Origin: Mactromeris polynyma
Lineage: Eukaryota; Mollusca; Bivalvia; Venerida; Mactridae
Assembly (NCBI GenBank): GCA_032209605.1
Contig: JASFXZ010000005.1
Location: 19,768,860-19,832,859 of the forward strand
Direction of reading: 5' to 3'
Length of the DNA: 64,000 nt
The translations under genes and the position numbers were made by a program. This document shows, in pieces, positions 21,497 to 33,400 of this stretch (its first letter is position 1; each line of letters opens with the position of its first letter). The notes beneath the pieces were generated by a model that was given only the letters and a program-made list of their open reading frames with translations, ran no database searches and was not told where the DNA came from.

Positions 21497-22612
21497 TCGG
21501 TATTCAGAAACGACACATGAGTGTAGCTGGAGTCACTGTCAAGTGGCCAAATCATTCACTCGAGAAATCCTCACTCATTCGAGTGTACTCCAGCTACCCT
21601 AACCTATGGGAATACCAATTTGTAGTTAGGGCGAAGTCACACTCAAAAGCACGGACCGTTAGATAATTAAAACCGGATTATCTCAGTGAGTGTGAGTGGA
21701 GTAGCGTTTCTGAGTATGGGCCAAAGAGTCATAACTCTGTCATTCATAAGGAGATTGTGACCCCTTTTGATAGGCATCATTCCCATACCCAAAATACGCT
21801 CCGTATGGAAAAAAAAGTGTGACAGCCGGAAGGACGGAAAGACGAAAGGACGGATACACGGACAACGCCAAAACAATATACCCATCCCAAAGTCTTCGTT
21901 TCGGCGGGGTATAATAATATAATGCGACCATGTATTCATGGCACAATTTTATGACTCATTATACCGTATTTGAAATTAACTTGACTATTTCAGGTGTTTT
22001 GATGATTATTTGTTGTTCTAATTACAATAAAATTGACTTTTATCTCTCAAGCTATAATTGCTTTATATGTTCGCATAGATTACAATTTAGTCGCTAAAAA
22101 GTAACTACATTGTTATACATCAATTACTCAATTTAATATATTATAATAAGTTTCAATTTTTGTTAGTACAAACAAACAACTAACACACGAATTGTGTATT
22201 ATAGTATTATATGTGTTAATAAAATGCCATCAATATTCTAAATGCAAAAAAATATTGTCTAAAATTCAATATAGTGTATATCCGCTTGAGCGTAATATTC
22301 ATTATTCATTGCAAAATGTAGAACGAAAATATCATCAAAATTATCGTTTCATTTCTTCGGTACATCCATTTATAAACAAAGGACTTGTTGGATTACTCAC
22401 GATACAGCAATTATTTCAATCATTATACCATGAAAACTACGTCATCATCGACCGTTAGCTACTACAGTGAGTCGAGTGTGAGTAAGGTATGTGAATACCA
22501 AATGTTTCCTTGACCGACACTAACTCGACCATCACTCCAGCTACACTCGAGCGTCACTTGGGTGAGTGAGAGTGGAGTTCGAGTGGAGTGTAGGTTTCTG
22601 AATACGGGTCAT
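21497..22612. mobile_element. DNA element with GAGTG/CACTC-rich inverted termini
   Basis: The left end (TATTCAGAAACGACAC, then AGTGTAGCTGGAGT) is repeated inverted at the right end (ACTCCAGCTACACTCGAG, then TTTCTGAATAC). Both termini carry many CACTC or GAGTG words. An internal inverted copy of the left end at about 21690-21718 suggests a smaller MITE of 222 bp nested at the left. The interior includes a dispersed repeat at 21720-21925. A frame at 22192-22458 has no ATG at its start and no known motif. Confidence 0.6.
21720..21925. repeat. dispersed repeat ending in a GGCGGGGTATAATA block
   Basis: Purine-rich GGACGGAAAGACGAAAGGAC followed by CTTCGTTTCGGCGGGGTATA. This is the type of repeat that begins with GTCATAACTCTG-like words and is widespread in mollusc genomes. 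Related, more decayed sequence occurs at about 41585-41765 and 47120-47290. Confidence 0.55.
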
Positions 22613-22809
22613 AGGCTGATAATGATAAATGACAAAACGTGCTTTTGAATTGTGACGTCAATTTTAACATGTAAGTAGTGATATGTTAGGTTGTAAGCAG
22701 TCTATGATAATATAAATGTTTGAATGTTTTATGTCCACTAAGACAGTTTGCTAATATACGTTTGCTGTTCTTATAAGCTAGTTTTCTGATTATAAATTCA
22801 TTTGAAATA

Positions 22810-22945
22810 GTATGCAGTTATTTCATGGTTATTTGGGTAACAGTCAAAAGTGTTGTCCCTTGGTGTCGGGGATGACATCTGAACTGATGCCCGAGGCCTA
22901 TCGGGACAACAGTTTTGAGATATCCAAATAACCATGAAATAAATG
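22810..22945. mobile_element. short palindromic MITE
   Basis: Starts TTATTTCATGGTTATTTGGG and ends with the near-complement ATATCCAAATAACCATGAAA. The interior is GTTGTCCCTT...GGGACAAC, so almost the whole element can fold back. It is absent from unit A, so it came after the duplication. Weakly similar sequence lies at about 55030-55130 in a TIPRL intron. Confidence 0.75.
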
Positions 22946-23870
22946 TTTTATTACCTTATCAAAAGTTTATCTAAACAAAAAAGGAAATAACTGTTTTATT
23001 ACCTGATAATTTTTTATCTAAAAAATAAAATTTGGAAATTCCAGTGACTTCATAGCGCCAGAGGGAAACAGTTCATACTGGTGACCGGGAAATTGTTCAA
23101 TCCAAGACAAATTGATAGCTTTCATGTAAAACAGTAAAAAATAACAGATTTGTATTTATATAAGGAATCACGTAATAATGTACCAGTATTCATTTCCCCG
23201 CATTATCAAGATAAGATACATGCTTCAAATGTACATTGTATATATTTTTTATCTTACACATAAGCACCATATCTTCTGTTTTCATTGTCCTTTTTTTTGC
23301 GGTAAATTGTAGAAAATGAAGTATTATTTATTTCAACGTTCAAGTCATAGTTGTTCTATACACCCCAAGGGTATACAATGACAAACTTTAGCCCGAAGCA
23401 ATTTTAACATGCTGTCTCAACACAGAGGGATGGCTTCGTTAGTCGCCAACGATAATGGTCAGGACACGTTAAGTTAAGAGTATATTAAATAGTTTGTAGC
23501 ATGGATTCAATATCGATTAGTGAGTATTGACCATTTTTGACAGGAAGGGAGACCATCCAATTTGGAGGAAATGGCTTTAACTAAGCGTCTAATCAAGGGA
23601 GATCATTCTTGATTGATCCAATAAAGCCGTTCATGTTCATGAATTCATGATTTCAACTTCACAAATTTGCGATTTTAACTTCACGAATTCATTATTTCAA
23701 CTTCACGACTTCATGATTTCAGCTTCGCGAATGCATAATACATTGAATATTGATAGCGGGAAGTATTTTCTTAGTAGGCACTTTGTATTGTTAACGAAAG
23801 AACAACATAAATGTATAGGTAAGAAGCCAACATTCTGCATGTATTGAGTAAGCCTTATAAACAAGTAAGG
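22946..23870. other. downstream flank of C1q copy B
   Basis: Partly homologous to 15580-15920 of unit A (for example TTGATAGCGGGAAGT and GTATAGGTAAGAAGCC). It includes extra sequence absent from unit A and a run of ATTTCAACTTCACGA-type short repeats at 23640-23740. No gene seen. Confidence 0.5.
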
Positions 23871-23874
23871 CGGT

Positions 23875-26175
23875 TTAACCAATGACATTTAAAGCTCCAA
23901 GTTCATATTCCTGGAGAAGAACTCCCGCAAAACTAGAATATTTATCTCCATAGAAGGCGTCGTTTGTAAGGCCGTTCTGTATTGCCACATCGTCACCTAA
24001 AACAGACCAAACAATCGTGGTTATATTGCAGATTTTGTCCGGTATTTCTGTAAAAAACTCCTTAAGTGTTTCATAGTTCACGTCATCTCAACATGGTGAG
24101 ACAAATATATGAGTTAGCAGTTTGATCTCCGGGTAAGGTCATAGATTGTTCGATTTAATATATAATTTCCCATTCGTTCTCTTACCCTTGATTCGTGATA
24201 CAAATTTATCATTAACTTGATCATTGTAATAAACCCAGGTACATTGTCCTGTTATATAATCATTGACTGACAGCAGATTTTTCCAAAACGATACAAATAT
24301 ACTTCGTGCATTAATCTGTGAATCGTATTTCTAAGTAATTTACTGGTGTTCGATTTTTCAAAAGTAAGGCAGAAATTATTAATAAAAATAGTTATGGGGG
24401 AATCATGCATCTTAATGTAGATTGGAAATTTCTTTTGATATTAAATACCTTTCTTAAGCTCCAATATCACTGTCTGTGAACTTTGTCCGTGTCTTGCGTC
24501 TGTGCCACGTTCATTGAGACGAACAATAACAGTTCCACCAACAACAAGTTCTGCCCAGAATTCCGTGCCAGGTCCAGACCGGAGGGTTGCAGTAATCAAG
24601 TACAAACCATTGACTGGGGCAATAAATACTCCTGTATGGAAACAATTACTCTCCTTTAGCATCGGGCGCTTATTCCGATACCTTCATATTCATGTAACGG
24701 TAACGGTGAATGTAACGGTAGTGGAATCAAAGCGCTGTGTGGAGCGTAGGAAACAATGAACATGGATTATTTCATGCAATGATTATTTTATCCCGAACAC
24801 TAGCCTTGGTTTATTTGCAATGCATCAAACGGAACATCTCGGCGGTTATTAGTATAAATGTTGATGTTTTTTATATTCCCGAGCTGTTCCGGATACCGCC
24901 GAGTAGTTACGATTAGCAATGCATTATACGTGTAGTGAACTTATTCCTTATTTCCTATCCTACACAAAATCATGAACTTCCCCTCAACATGCGGAGAACC
25001 TTGTTTTGTGCGTAAAGTCTTCTTGAAATTGTCACAGATGTCCTAAAACATTGCCAGTCGATCTGTTGTAGCAAGGTTATGATATGTTTTCAGTTTAAAA
25101 TCAAACTTAACAATGAAGTTTGTTGATTTGGTATTTTGGAAAGCTGGTATGAACGTAACGATTGATATATACCTACCTTGGTGGGCATTATATGCGTTTC
25201 CTATGTTTGTGACTACATCGTTTAGCACAACATTCTGACCGACTCCAAGATTGGTTATGCTGTTAGCTGCTGTTTTACGGGCAAGAAATGCGACTGTGGT
25301 TTGTCCATAGCGTGTTGTTTGCCTTTTGGATGCTGAAAGTGTAGGAAATGTTGCCTTGTTGGAAATAAAATGAACACCATAGATACTGATACATTGCCAA
25401 AATCGTTACATGTATTTCATAACAATGATAGTAAATGAAATACCGGTATTGAATTTTAGTCTAATTAGCCGACAAAATACTTGATAGAACAGGACAGATG
25501 TCGGAAGAAGGACCACAATGGAAATAAGAGATTTCCAATCATTTGTGTCAAACGTAGTTGACATGGAACAGAGTATCATGTTTGTGTATTTTTATATATG
25601 CAATGTTTTTATACATTTTATACAGAAATATATATATGTCTATTTGTCAGACAACATTGAGTCAGAATTGTCTATAAGATGGTCAGCCGATCCCACAAAT
25701 TCAAACTCGCATCGTTGCATCATTTTTTATAATCACAAATTTCAATCATATATCAATGTAGCAAAGTTGTTCCATAATCGCATTTGTGTGTAATTTCGAT
25801 TTATAATTGTTTATGTTTAGAAATAAACGCAAAATAATTAAAATATCCGCACTTACTTATTTTTGATTTTGAAGCTGAATCACTCTTTGGGAATATTTTC
25901 TTCGCCATATCATGTATCACGGCTTTCTGACGATTAATCAGATTCTCTTGTATACCTAACACATCTTTAAACGCTTTATTGACGGCTTCAAGATTGTCTA
26001 ATTTTTCCTGGAGTTCTCTGTTCATTATAGTCTGCTCCTCAGAGATTTTTTCCAGCTTGTCAACTTTGGCCATAAGTTGTTGAAATTCATCTCGTCCAAT
26101 CTCAACTGTGGCTGCAGCGTCTGTCAGTCCACAAGCAACGAACATCAACATCAAAACTGAAAGCGTCAACTCCAT
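23875..26175 (-). CDS. secreted C1q-domain-containing protein, copy B
   Basis: Four exons on the minus strand: 26175-25857, 25332-25177, 24631-24449 and 24047-23875. Lengths (319, 156, 183 and 173 nt) equal those of copy A. Splice sites are GT-AG and no stop interrupts the 276-residue product. Signal peptide MELTLSVLMLMFVACGLTDA, coiled coil (LMAKVDKLEKISEEQ), then the C1q domain with VVLNDVVTNIGNAYNAHQG, LYLITATLRSG, LVVGGTVIVRLNERG and FAGVLLQEYE. Differences from copy A cluster in the coiled coil and in the first C1q strand (SKRQTTRYGQ against SRRQSAQYGQ). The C-terminal half is almost unchanged, so both copies appear to be kept by selection. No change breaks a known structural motif. Confidence 0.93.
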
Positions 26176-26519
26176 TTTGTCACTACCAGCCTATCCTTAA
26201 TTGTTAACAACTTTATCAAATGCCCTAGAGTAGAATTGTGAAAATTTTGACATACTTAGATAGTGCTTATCTTTACGGCTACACTTTCCAGATTGTACAG
26301 CACTACATCCATATATATATGGAACTATATGTAATCAGTACACATGATAGACATTACTGTGGCCGATAGTGCATTAAACAACATTAGACACCACAAATAA
26401 AGCAAGTTTAGAAGCATGGTTTTATTAACATCAAATATCTATCCAGTATACAAGAAACATAATTTATAGTCGGTTAAATATAATAGTGACCATTAGCTAT
26501 ATTAGTTATTAGATACTTT

Positions 26520-28130
26520 CCGTCAGTAGTAATCCTGCGGTGAGGTCCCAAACTTACATATAGGGTCGATATTGTAGCTGAACCACGGTAGGCAACTTCG
26601 GTGGCATTCTCTTGAACAGCCCGGCATTCTGCCTTTGCGAGTACGGGTATAAACGGGAGGGCACGCATGTGGACATTGAATGTGCTAGCACTGCCACTTA
26701 GTCGTACTCACAGGAGTTCTCTCTCTTTGTCCGTTCTATTGAACATGTATATTATCTAGATAGGATAAAGGGAAAGAACTCGTGACAATCTTCTGTAATC
26801 GTACTGTATTCTATCGGACCCGTAGACAAGCGTATTTTTGGCCTGCTTGGTTTTCTCGTCCTCATGTGCATTCCAGAACAGATTATACGATAGCGTGACT
26901 CCGAGGTACTTGCCGGATATTACTGTGGCTATGTCATGGACATGGATGGTGTAGTTGGTCTTGATGCTTAGGGTTTCTTTGTGAATCAGACAAATAACCC
27001 TCGGAAGATTGAAGGACATCTACAAATCCTTCTCCCATTTCTGCAGACTATCAGGATCATCTTGTTTGGTGGTAACATTCTGGTGAGTGCGGATCTTCCT
27101 ATAGAGAAGATATTCGTCTGCGAAAAGGTGGGATTGACGATACTTTCTCAGGGATGTCAATGATGTAAGGAATGAAGGACAGAGGGCCGAGGACAGTACG
27201 TTGAGGGTTTCCGGAAGTTACAGGGGCGGATGAAGAAAAATGTGCTTCAACAAGGATCTGTTGACTGCGATTGGAGAGGAAACTCTAGATCCACTGCAGT
27301 GTGCTCCCAGTCAAGCCGTAGTGGCGTAGTTACAGAGAGTCACTGATGTTGCACCTTGTTGAAAGCTTTGGAGAAATCCATGAGAATAGCATCTATCTGC
27401 TCTCCGACGAGCCCAGCTGAGAGGTCCTGTATGGTGAGGATACGTTGGCTGTCAAAGGAGCATTTCTTCCGGAACCCATGTTGAGAATCCGATAGGATGT
27501 TGTGTGTGCCAAGGTGCTTCATGACCTGGCTGTGGATGATGTGTACCATCACCTTACAGCAGACAGGAGTGAGAGAGATTTGGTAGTCTTTCTTGAATAT
27601 GTGTGTGACTAGGGCTTGTTCCTAGTCATCTGGGACTTCACCTTGTTGTAGGGAGGCCTGGAAGACCAGGGTGAGCGATGGGATTCCATCTGGTCCTTGT
27701 GCCTTGCAGGGGTTTAGGTCACGGAACAGCTTCAGAGCACCATAGTTGGCATGAATTGTGGATATCTTCATCTTTGGAGAAGGGGTTTCAGACATAGACG
27801 CCATGGAGGCCAGATCCTCTCAAGTGAATGCAGAGTATGACTTCTTAGGGGTTTTGTCGGTGTCTGGGGTGACCACCCATATATGTCGTTCACGTATACC
27901 GGTTGTAGACGTATACCGGTTGTAGGCCCGTTTTGTCTCATACTGTGTTTCTTTCTTGGGCTGCTTGAAACTTTGGATGTCTTGATAATCTCCACTTCTT
28001 TTGGGCTTTACCGTAGGCCCTTTTCTTCTGGTTGTCTGTGGCGGGATGACGACATCTTTGAGGGGAGGTTGGAGTCTTTGCAGAACGTGTTGAATATTCT
28101 TCAAAGTCCGTTTATGTCTGTGTCAGGGGG
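26520..28130 (-). pseudogene. LINE reverse transcriptase remnant (jockey/CR1/L2-like)
   Basis: Minus-strand pieces in the order of a LINE ORF2: LFRDLNPCKAQGPDGIPSL (27740), VFQASLQQGEVPDD (27640), HNILSDSQHGFRKKCSFDSQ (27480), AILMDFSKAFNKVQHQ (27390, motif A), a VLGPLSF-like stretch near 27190, then MSFNLPRV and GKYLGVTLSYNLFWNAHEDE (26900). At least four frame changes and stops separate them. The left part is inside duplication unit B. The right part (27156-28130) is outside it, so the LINE was there before the duplication. Confidence 0.85.
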
Positions 28131-28160
28131 AATTTCAAGTGTGATATAGTCAACAAGTTT

Positions 28161-28224
28161 CTTTAACGTGATAACCACATAATGTTTTAGTTAATTATGT
28201 AGTCAACTGGTGGCAGCAGTATGC
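28161..28224. repeat. direct repeat flanking a 480-bp AT-rich segment, left copy
   Basis: CTTTAACGTGATAACCACAT and the following 44 bp, ending in AACTGGTGGCAG, recur at 28709-28772 in the same orientation. A further partial copy lies just before the right one at about 28665. They could be termini of a decayed mobile element; the 28225-28708 interior has no gene. Confidence 0.65.
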
Positions 28225-28708
28225 TGTATATTATTTTAACATTATAAATTTAGCAAGCAAGCATCATAGCAACTTTAGAATAAACCAACAGACAAGCCCA
28301 TATGAAAATAATACTGAGAGACATTGAAAAACATTCAAATTAACACCACATAAATGCATAATAGGCCTAACATATTTATAGCATAAATGACAAATGGCTA
28401 AGAAAGGGTAAAGCATACAATGAAGCCAAATGTGAATAAAAACTAAAACTATTAATGTTTAATAATGAAGGCACGTGATACAAAATTGGAAATAGTCCAT
28501 ACTATGATACGTTTATAATCTTCATCATTGTTTAAAAAATAACAACATGATTTCAGGAATAACAACAACAATATTTAATTTTGTTTTGCAACATTTCAGA
28601 CAATTTTCGTGATATTTATAGGTCCGTGTATTTATCTGGTATGAAAATTTATCACGATACTTTAATTAATCACATAATGTTCTAGTTAATTAAGTAGTTA
28701 TCTAGTTC

Positions 28709-28772
28709 CTTTAACGTGATAACCACATAATTGTCTAGTTAATTATGCAGTTAACTGGTGGCAGAAATATGC
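28709..28772. repeat. direct repeat, right copy
   Basis: Matches 28161-28224 with a few differences, again ending AACTGGTGGCAG. Confidence 0.65.
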
Positions 28773-28775
28773 CAC

Positions 28776-30463
28776 CATAGGTACCAGACTCGGTACGATT
28801 TTACGATGGTGCGAGTTGACTAGAAACTCAGTCGTCCGCGTTTTATACCGAGTTGATCGCGAAAATGTAAACACATTTTTAGAAATGGAGTGAAGATCTT
28901 GAACTGAATTTGTAACTTCTCGTTAATTTACTTGTACGTTAAATGCATTTTACAAGCAACTTTTATTGATTCGTGTTATTGGGAAATCAACTAGTTTTTT
29001 TTCAAAACTTAAGTTTGTAATGAGATTTCGCGATCTTCGAAAACGTCGGGAAGAGTTTCTAACTTATAACTCTTAAGACTAAGAGTCGAAATAATAGTTT
29101 AACTGAGTCTCATAGTCATAGGCTAAGTATTTACACCAACCATATATTGACTGTAGTCAACTATTTGTTTAACTTGTATGTTCGTACAACTACAACTGTA
29201 AATAATAGTAAATAAAAGTAATCACTGACTGTAATGCATTTAATTTTAAAGATTTCTTTTACGCAACTTTTTGACTTGATCAGTCGTTTATTGTATGTCT
29301 AAGCTGATATCTAGGGCTTCAACGGTTAACAGAAGTTTGAAGGTTCGGTTTTTCGATAATGTTTTGCGAATATTCACTTTAGACGTTTAGTACATCAATG
29401 TACAATCTTCCATATATCATGCTGCTGTGCTTTTTACCAATTGCTCAGTATTTGTTAAGGCTGCCATTGCTTCAAATTTTTACATATCAACGATATTGAT
29501 ATTTCGAAAGACAAGTATAGCGATATATCTATATATATCCATTGAATTTTTAAATTTCTTTTACAGAGTCTAAGAGTAAGACTATTAGCGACATTTTCTG
29601 TATGTTTATTTGTGTATGCTCCCTGACCGTGTAAGCGGTGTACTTACTGTATCAAAAAAATTAAAAGTTAAAAATAAAATATTTCAACTGCTTAATTCAT
29701 TGTATTTGATAGATTTTCATTCCAAACACATCACGCAACCTACAAAACAGCTGCAAATTCCATCAAACATGTGCTATTTGACTCGATTTGACATGTACAA
29801 AAATAAAGTTGGACGCCATTTTGTTACCAGTAAGCGGTGCATTGAGCGATATCTCCTCTAGAAAAATGTCCTTTTGTAAACATTGTCTTTAAATTCGATG
29901 GGATGATTATTACTCTAACACCGCTTTGTTACTGCAGCGTAGCAGAAGATAAGTTTTCTTATAAAGATTTTTGAGCTGAATTGCGGAATAGCCCAATGAA
30001 AATGATTGTTGACAGAAAGTTTGAATGATGAAATAGACTATAGTATTGAAAAGGCCATAATTTCCTTAAAAAGCTCATTGTTGTCACTTTGATTGATTCA
30101 TCAGATTGCGGGAAATTTGGACATCGCACTATAAAAACTTCCGGTATGTAAATGACATGACGTAATAGATATTTGGATTTCTCGGATTACACCGGTCACT
30201 AGTATACACTGTTAACAGGGTCATAGACCCTATATACCCTACAAAATTTTCCTATATTCTTTTTCTACTTGTCATCTAATCAGAAGTTTTATGTTATTTT
30301 TACCCATTGCTAGCCATTAAAGTTAAGCTATCAGTTATTGAGAATTTTATGTTGACTCGGGTGAGCAATATAAGGTCATCATCATCATGGCAGTCTTGTT
30401 TTTCTTTCAGAATTTGTATTGTCAAGTGAGCCTTAGGATAATCTTTGGCCGTATTTCAACAAG
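28776..30463. other. intergenic and upstream region of PPIL4
   Basis: No coding exon recognised. The last 100 bp before the PPIL4 ATG presumably hold its 5' untranslated region and core promoter; no TATA box is evident. A frame at 29610-29861 shows no known motif. Confidence 0.4.
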
Positions 30464-33400
30464 ATGGCAGTTTTACTTGAAACATCCATTGGTGAACTAA
30501 CCCTGGATTTATACACAGAAGAAAGACCAAAATGTTTGTGCAGTTCATACTCATATATATTTTTTTATTTGATCATGAGATATGTAAAGGATATTGCAGT
30601 CTTACACATTTTTGTTGTAATTTCAATCCAGTGTTTTTTTGGGGCTGAAATTCGGACCCATTCCCCTAACTCAATAAGTTACTAAGTATGTTTTTCTCCC
30701 CTATTCTCCGTTAAAATTCCCCTCCTACACTCAGTCTGATGAACATATTGTGTACTCCATCTAGGAACAGACTGTCTGAGTACTCTTTGGACGTACTTAC
30801 GAGAATTTGCTTGCATGGTGATATGAGTGACAGAGATGTTGCCAGTATTGTTGATATTTTTTTGTCAGAAAGATAGAAACATTGACCTTAAATTGTAATG
30901 GAACTAACTAATCTGTTAAAGCATATAAATTTACATGTTTACATCACTGCAACACTGAAGTGAAGTGAATACAGACATGGAAATGTATACTTTGTTATGC
31001 GCATTATTTTTCCCCTCACAATGCTATTTTCCCCTATCAAAGGTCACCGCCACCATTCCCCTATCAAAGGGCCCCACCATTCCCCTATCAAAGGACCCCG
31101 CCACCATTCCCCTAGAAGTGAAAAAAAAACACTGCAATCAGTTTTGCTACAATCTTACTTTCTTAGCTTAAATCAATATTTTGTACATGGCCATATATAC
31201 AATGTTTGTAGAGCTGTAGAATCAAACATGTCCATTGTTGATTATTCATAAGAGTGTCACAGAGAAGAATAATCACATAACAAACATTTTGTTGCTTTCT
31301 TAGGAGGAGGATTATAGGCTAAATAGACCCTTCTTCTCCTTTCACATGTCCAGCACAGCTGTTGAAAAGTTATCATATTAGCAGGACTGTTGCAATTCAA
31401 GCCAGTTGTTAAGCAAACTTTATTGTATCAAATAGACATTATGACAAATTATAGTACACTTATGTAAATAGTTACGTCTGTACATTGATATAATTAATAG
31501 ATAGTATTAATTAACTTTTTTTCTGTGGTTTCAGGTTGCAAGAACTTCTTGAAGTTGTGTAAATTAAAGTACTACAACTTTTGTTTGTTTCATTCTGTAC
31601 AGGTATTTATATTGATATGTTATAGGTTCTGTATATTTTTGGAACCATTTACTATTGACTTGGCCTTTCTTTTCCAAATGTTAACCTAATCTAAATCAAT
31701 GCAAGAATTTTTCAACTAATCACTCATATAAATACATAGATTTAAATCATAATGAGAGGCCTCAGTGGTACAGTGGTTGTAGTCGCTGGCTTCAAATCAC
31801 TTGTCTCTCACTGTTCCAGGTTTGAATCTCCTCTGACGTATAGAGTTCGTGGGAAAACCATCCAGCAGGCTTATGGAAGGTCCGTGGTTCTACCAGGTGT
31901 CTACCTAGGGTCTTCCTCCACCCTAATGGCTGGAATGGTCACTACATGACACTGACTTAAAACCCCATTACAAAAAAAAACAATGATGTTTATACTTAAA
32001 GAATAAAGTACTTGACCATGGTTCATCCAGTAACTGTGTTAACTGTAAAAAGGCTATTTTAATCTAGTACTTAATTTTACTGGATAGATGTTTTAGAACT
32101 AGACCCTGAGAATGAAGATCAGCTGCATGTGAATTGTGATTACAAAACAAATATTTGTATAATATGATATCCCTTTGAATGTTCAGCCATTATTCTGTTT
32201 ATAAATGATATGTTATCAATGTGAATATTTTCAGAGAAATCTTGTCGCTCAGACTGGGGATCCAACTGGTACAGGAAAAGGAGGGGAGTCTCTGTATGGG
32301 TATGTTCTCAGTAGGCTTAGTCCATGTTTGGAAGTAATGATACAGTCGGAGTTCGTTTATTCGATAACCTTCTATCTGAATTCTTGGTATCATCCAAAAT
32401 AGATATCTAGGTCCCAATGTATCTTCTTAGACACGTTGAATTGAAATGGGTTTCGAAAGCATGTATTGTTCAAAATATAAATTGGACTCGATCGTAATTA
32501 TTTTATTATCAATTATATGATTGTATTTTGACTATCCTGAATCCTTCTGATTTAAGTAAAATTACAAATGGTTTAAAAACATTAAAATATATCTTTAGAA
32601 TCTTGTAAAGTTTATTTTTAAGCAAATTGATAACTGTTGAATTTTTACTGTTTCAATAAAACTTTCCTGTATTATGAACAAAAATAAGAATAACTTCAGT
32701 GGGGCTTTTATATCTATTTTGTGTTTGTCTGAGTTTATCGAAAAAGAGCAATCCCTAGATGGTTATGTTATCTGTCTTGTAAAAGCAGGTTTGCTTAAGT
32801 TGATTTGTAAAGTTTAGAGAAAATATGCTTAATGTCAGTTTTAATGATAACCAGGTTATACCAAACTTGTCACACACTGTTGTTTTTACTTGAAATATAA
32901 TACAGCATGGTTAGATATCTGATGTGTATTGTAGAGTATTTTTGACAAACCATTAACTATGTGATTTATTTCAGTATTTTGTATGGTGATCAAGCAAAGT
33001 ATTTTGATATGGAAGTTTCCCCTAGATTGAAGCATAAGAAAGTAGGAACTGTTTCCATGGTAAACAATGGTGGTCATATGCATGGATCACAGGTAAAAAC
33101 ATTAAAATTGTATGATTTACAAATTAAAACATTCCATATGATTGCGATAAATTCTTTAGTTGCATTAAATTTCGTAAATGTATATACCATTATATAGACT
33201 TCTTTCTGGCTGTTTTCGGAATGTATTTGCGAATTTTAGCATGAAAATTGGTAAAAATACCTGACAAGACATTACATGTATATTGTTATGTTTCTATCTA
33301 ATAAATCCATAGCAGAAACAATGTGTCTATGGAAGAGTGGCGGCCTTCGTTTCATGGAAATACTATTTCTTTGTTCATAATATACAGTAATTTATATCCG

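Larger units (their letters stand above)
20415..27155. repeat. segmental duplication unit B
   Basis: Second copy of unit A. It is interrupted between about 20512 and 22612 by a mariner and an inverted-repeat element, and again at 22810-22945 by a short MITE. The sequence CATAG reappears on both sides of the first interruption. Confidence 0.85.

Noticed and set aside
22192..22458. 88-codon frame inside the inverted-repeat element
   Set aside because: Starts at TTG, AT-rich composition, no known motif, and no sign of a transposase.
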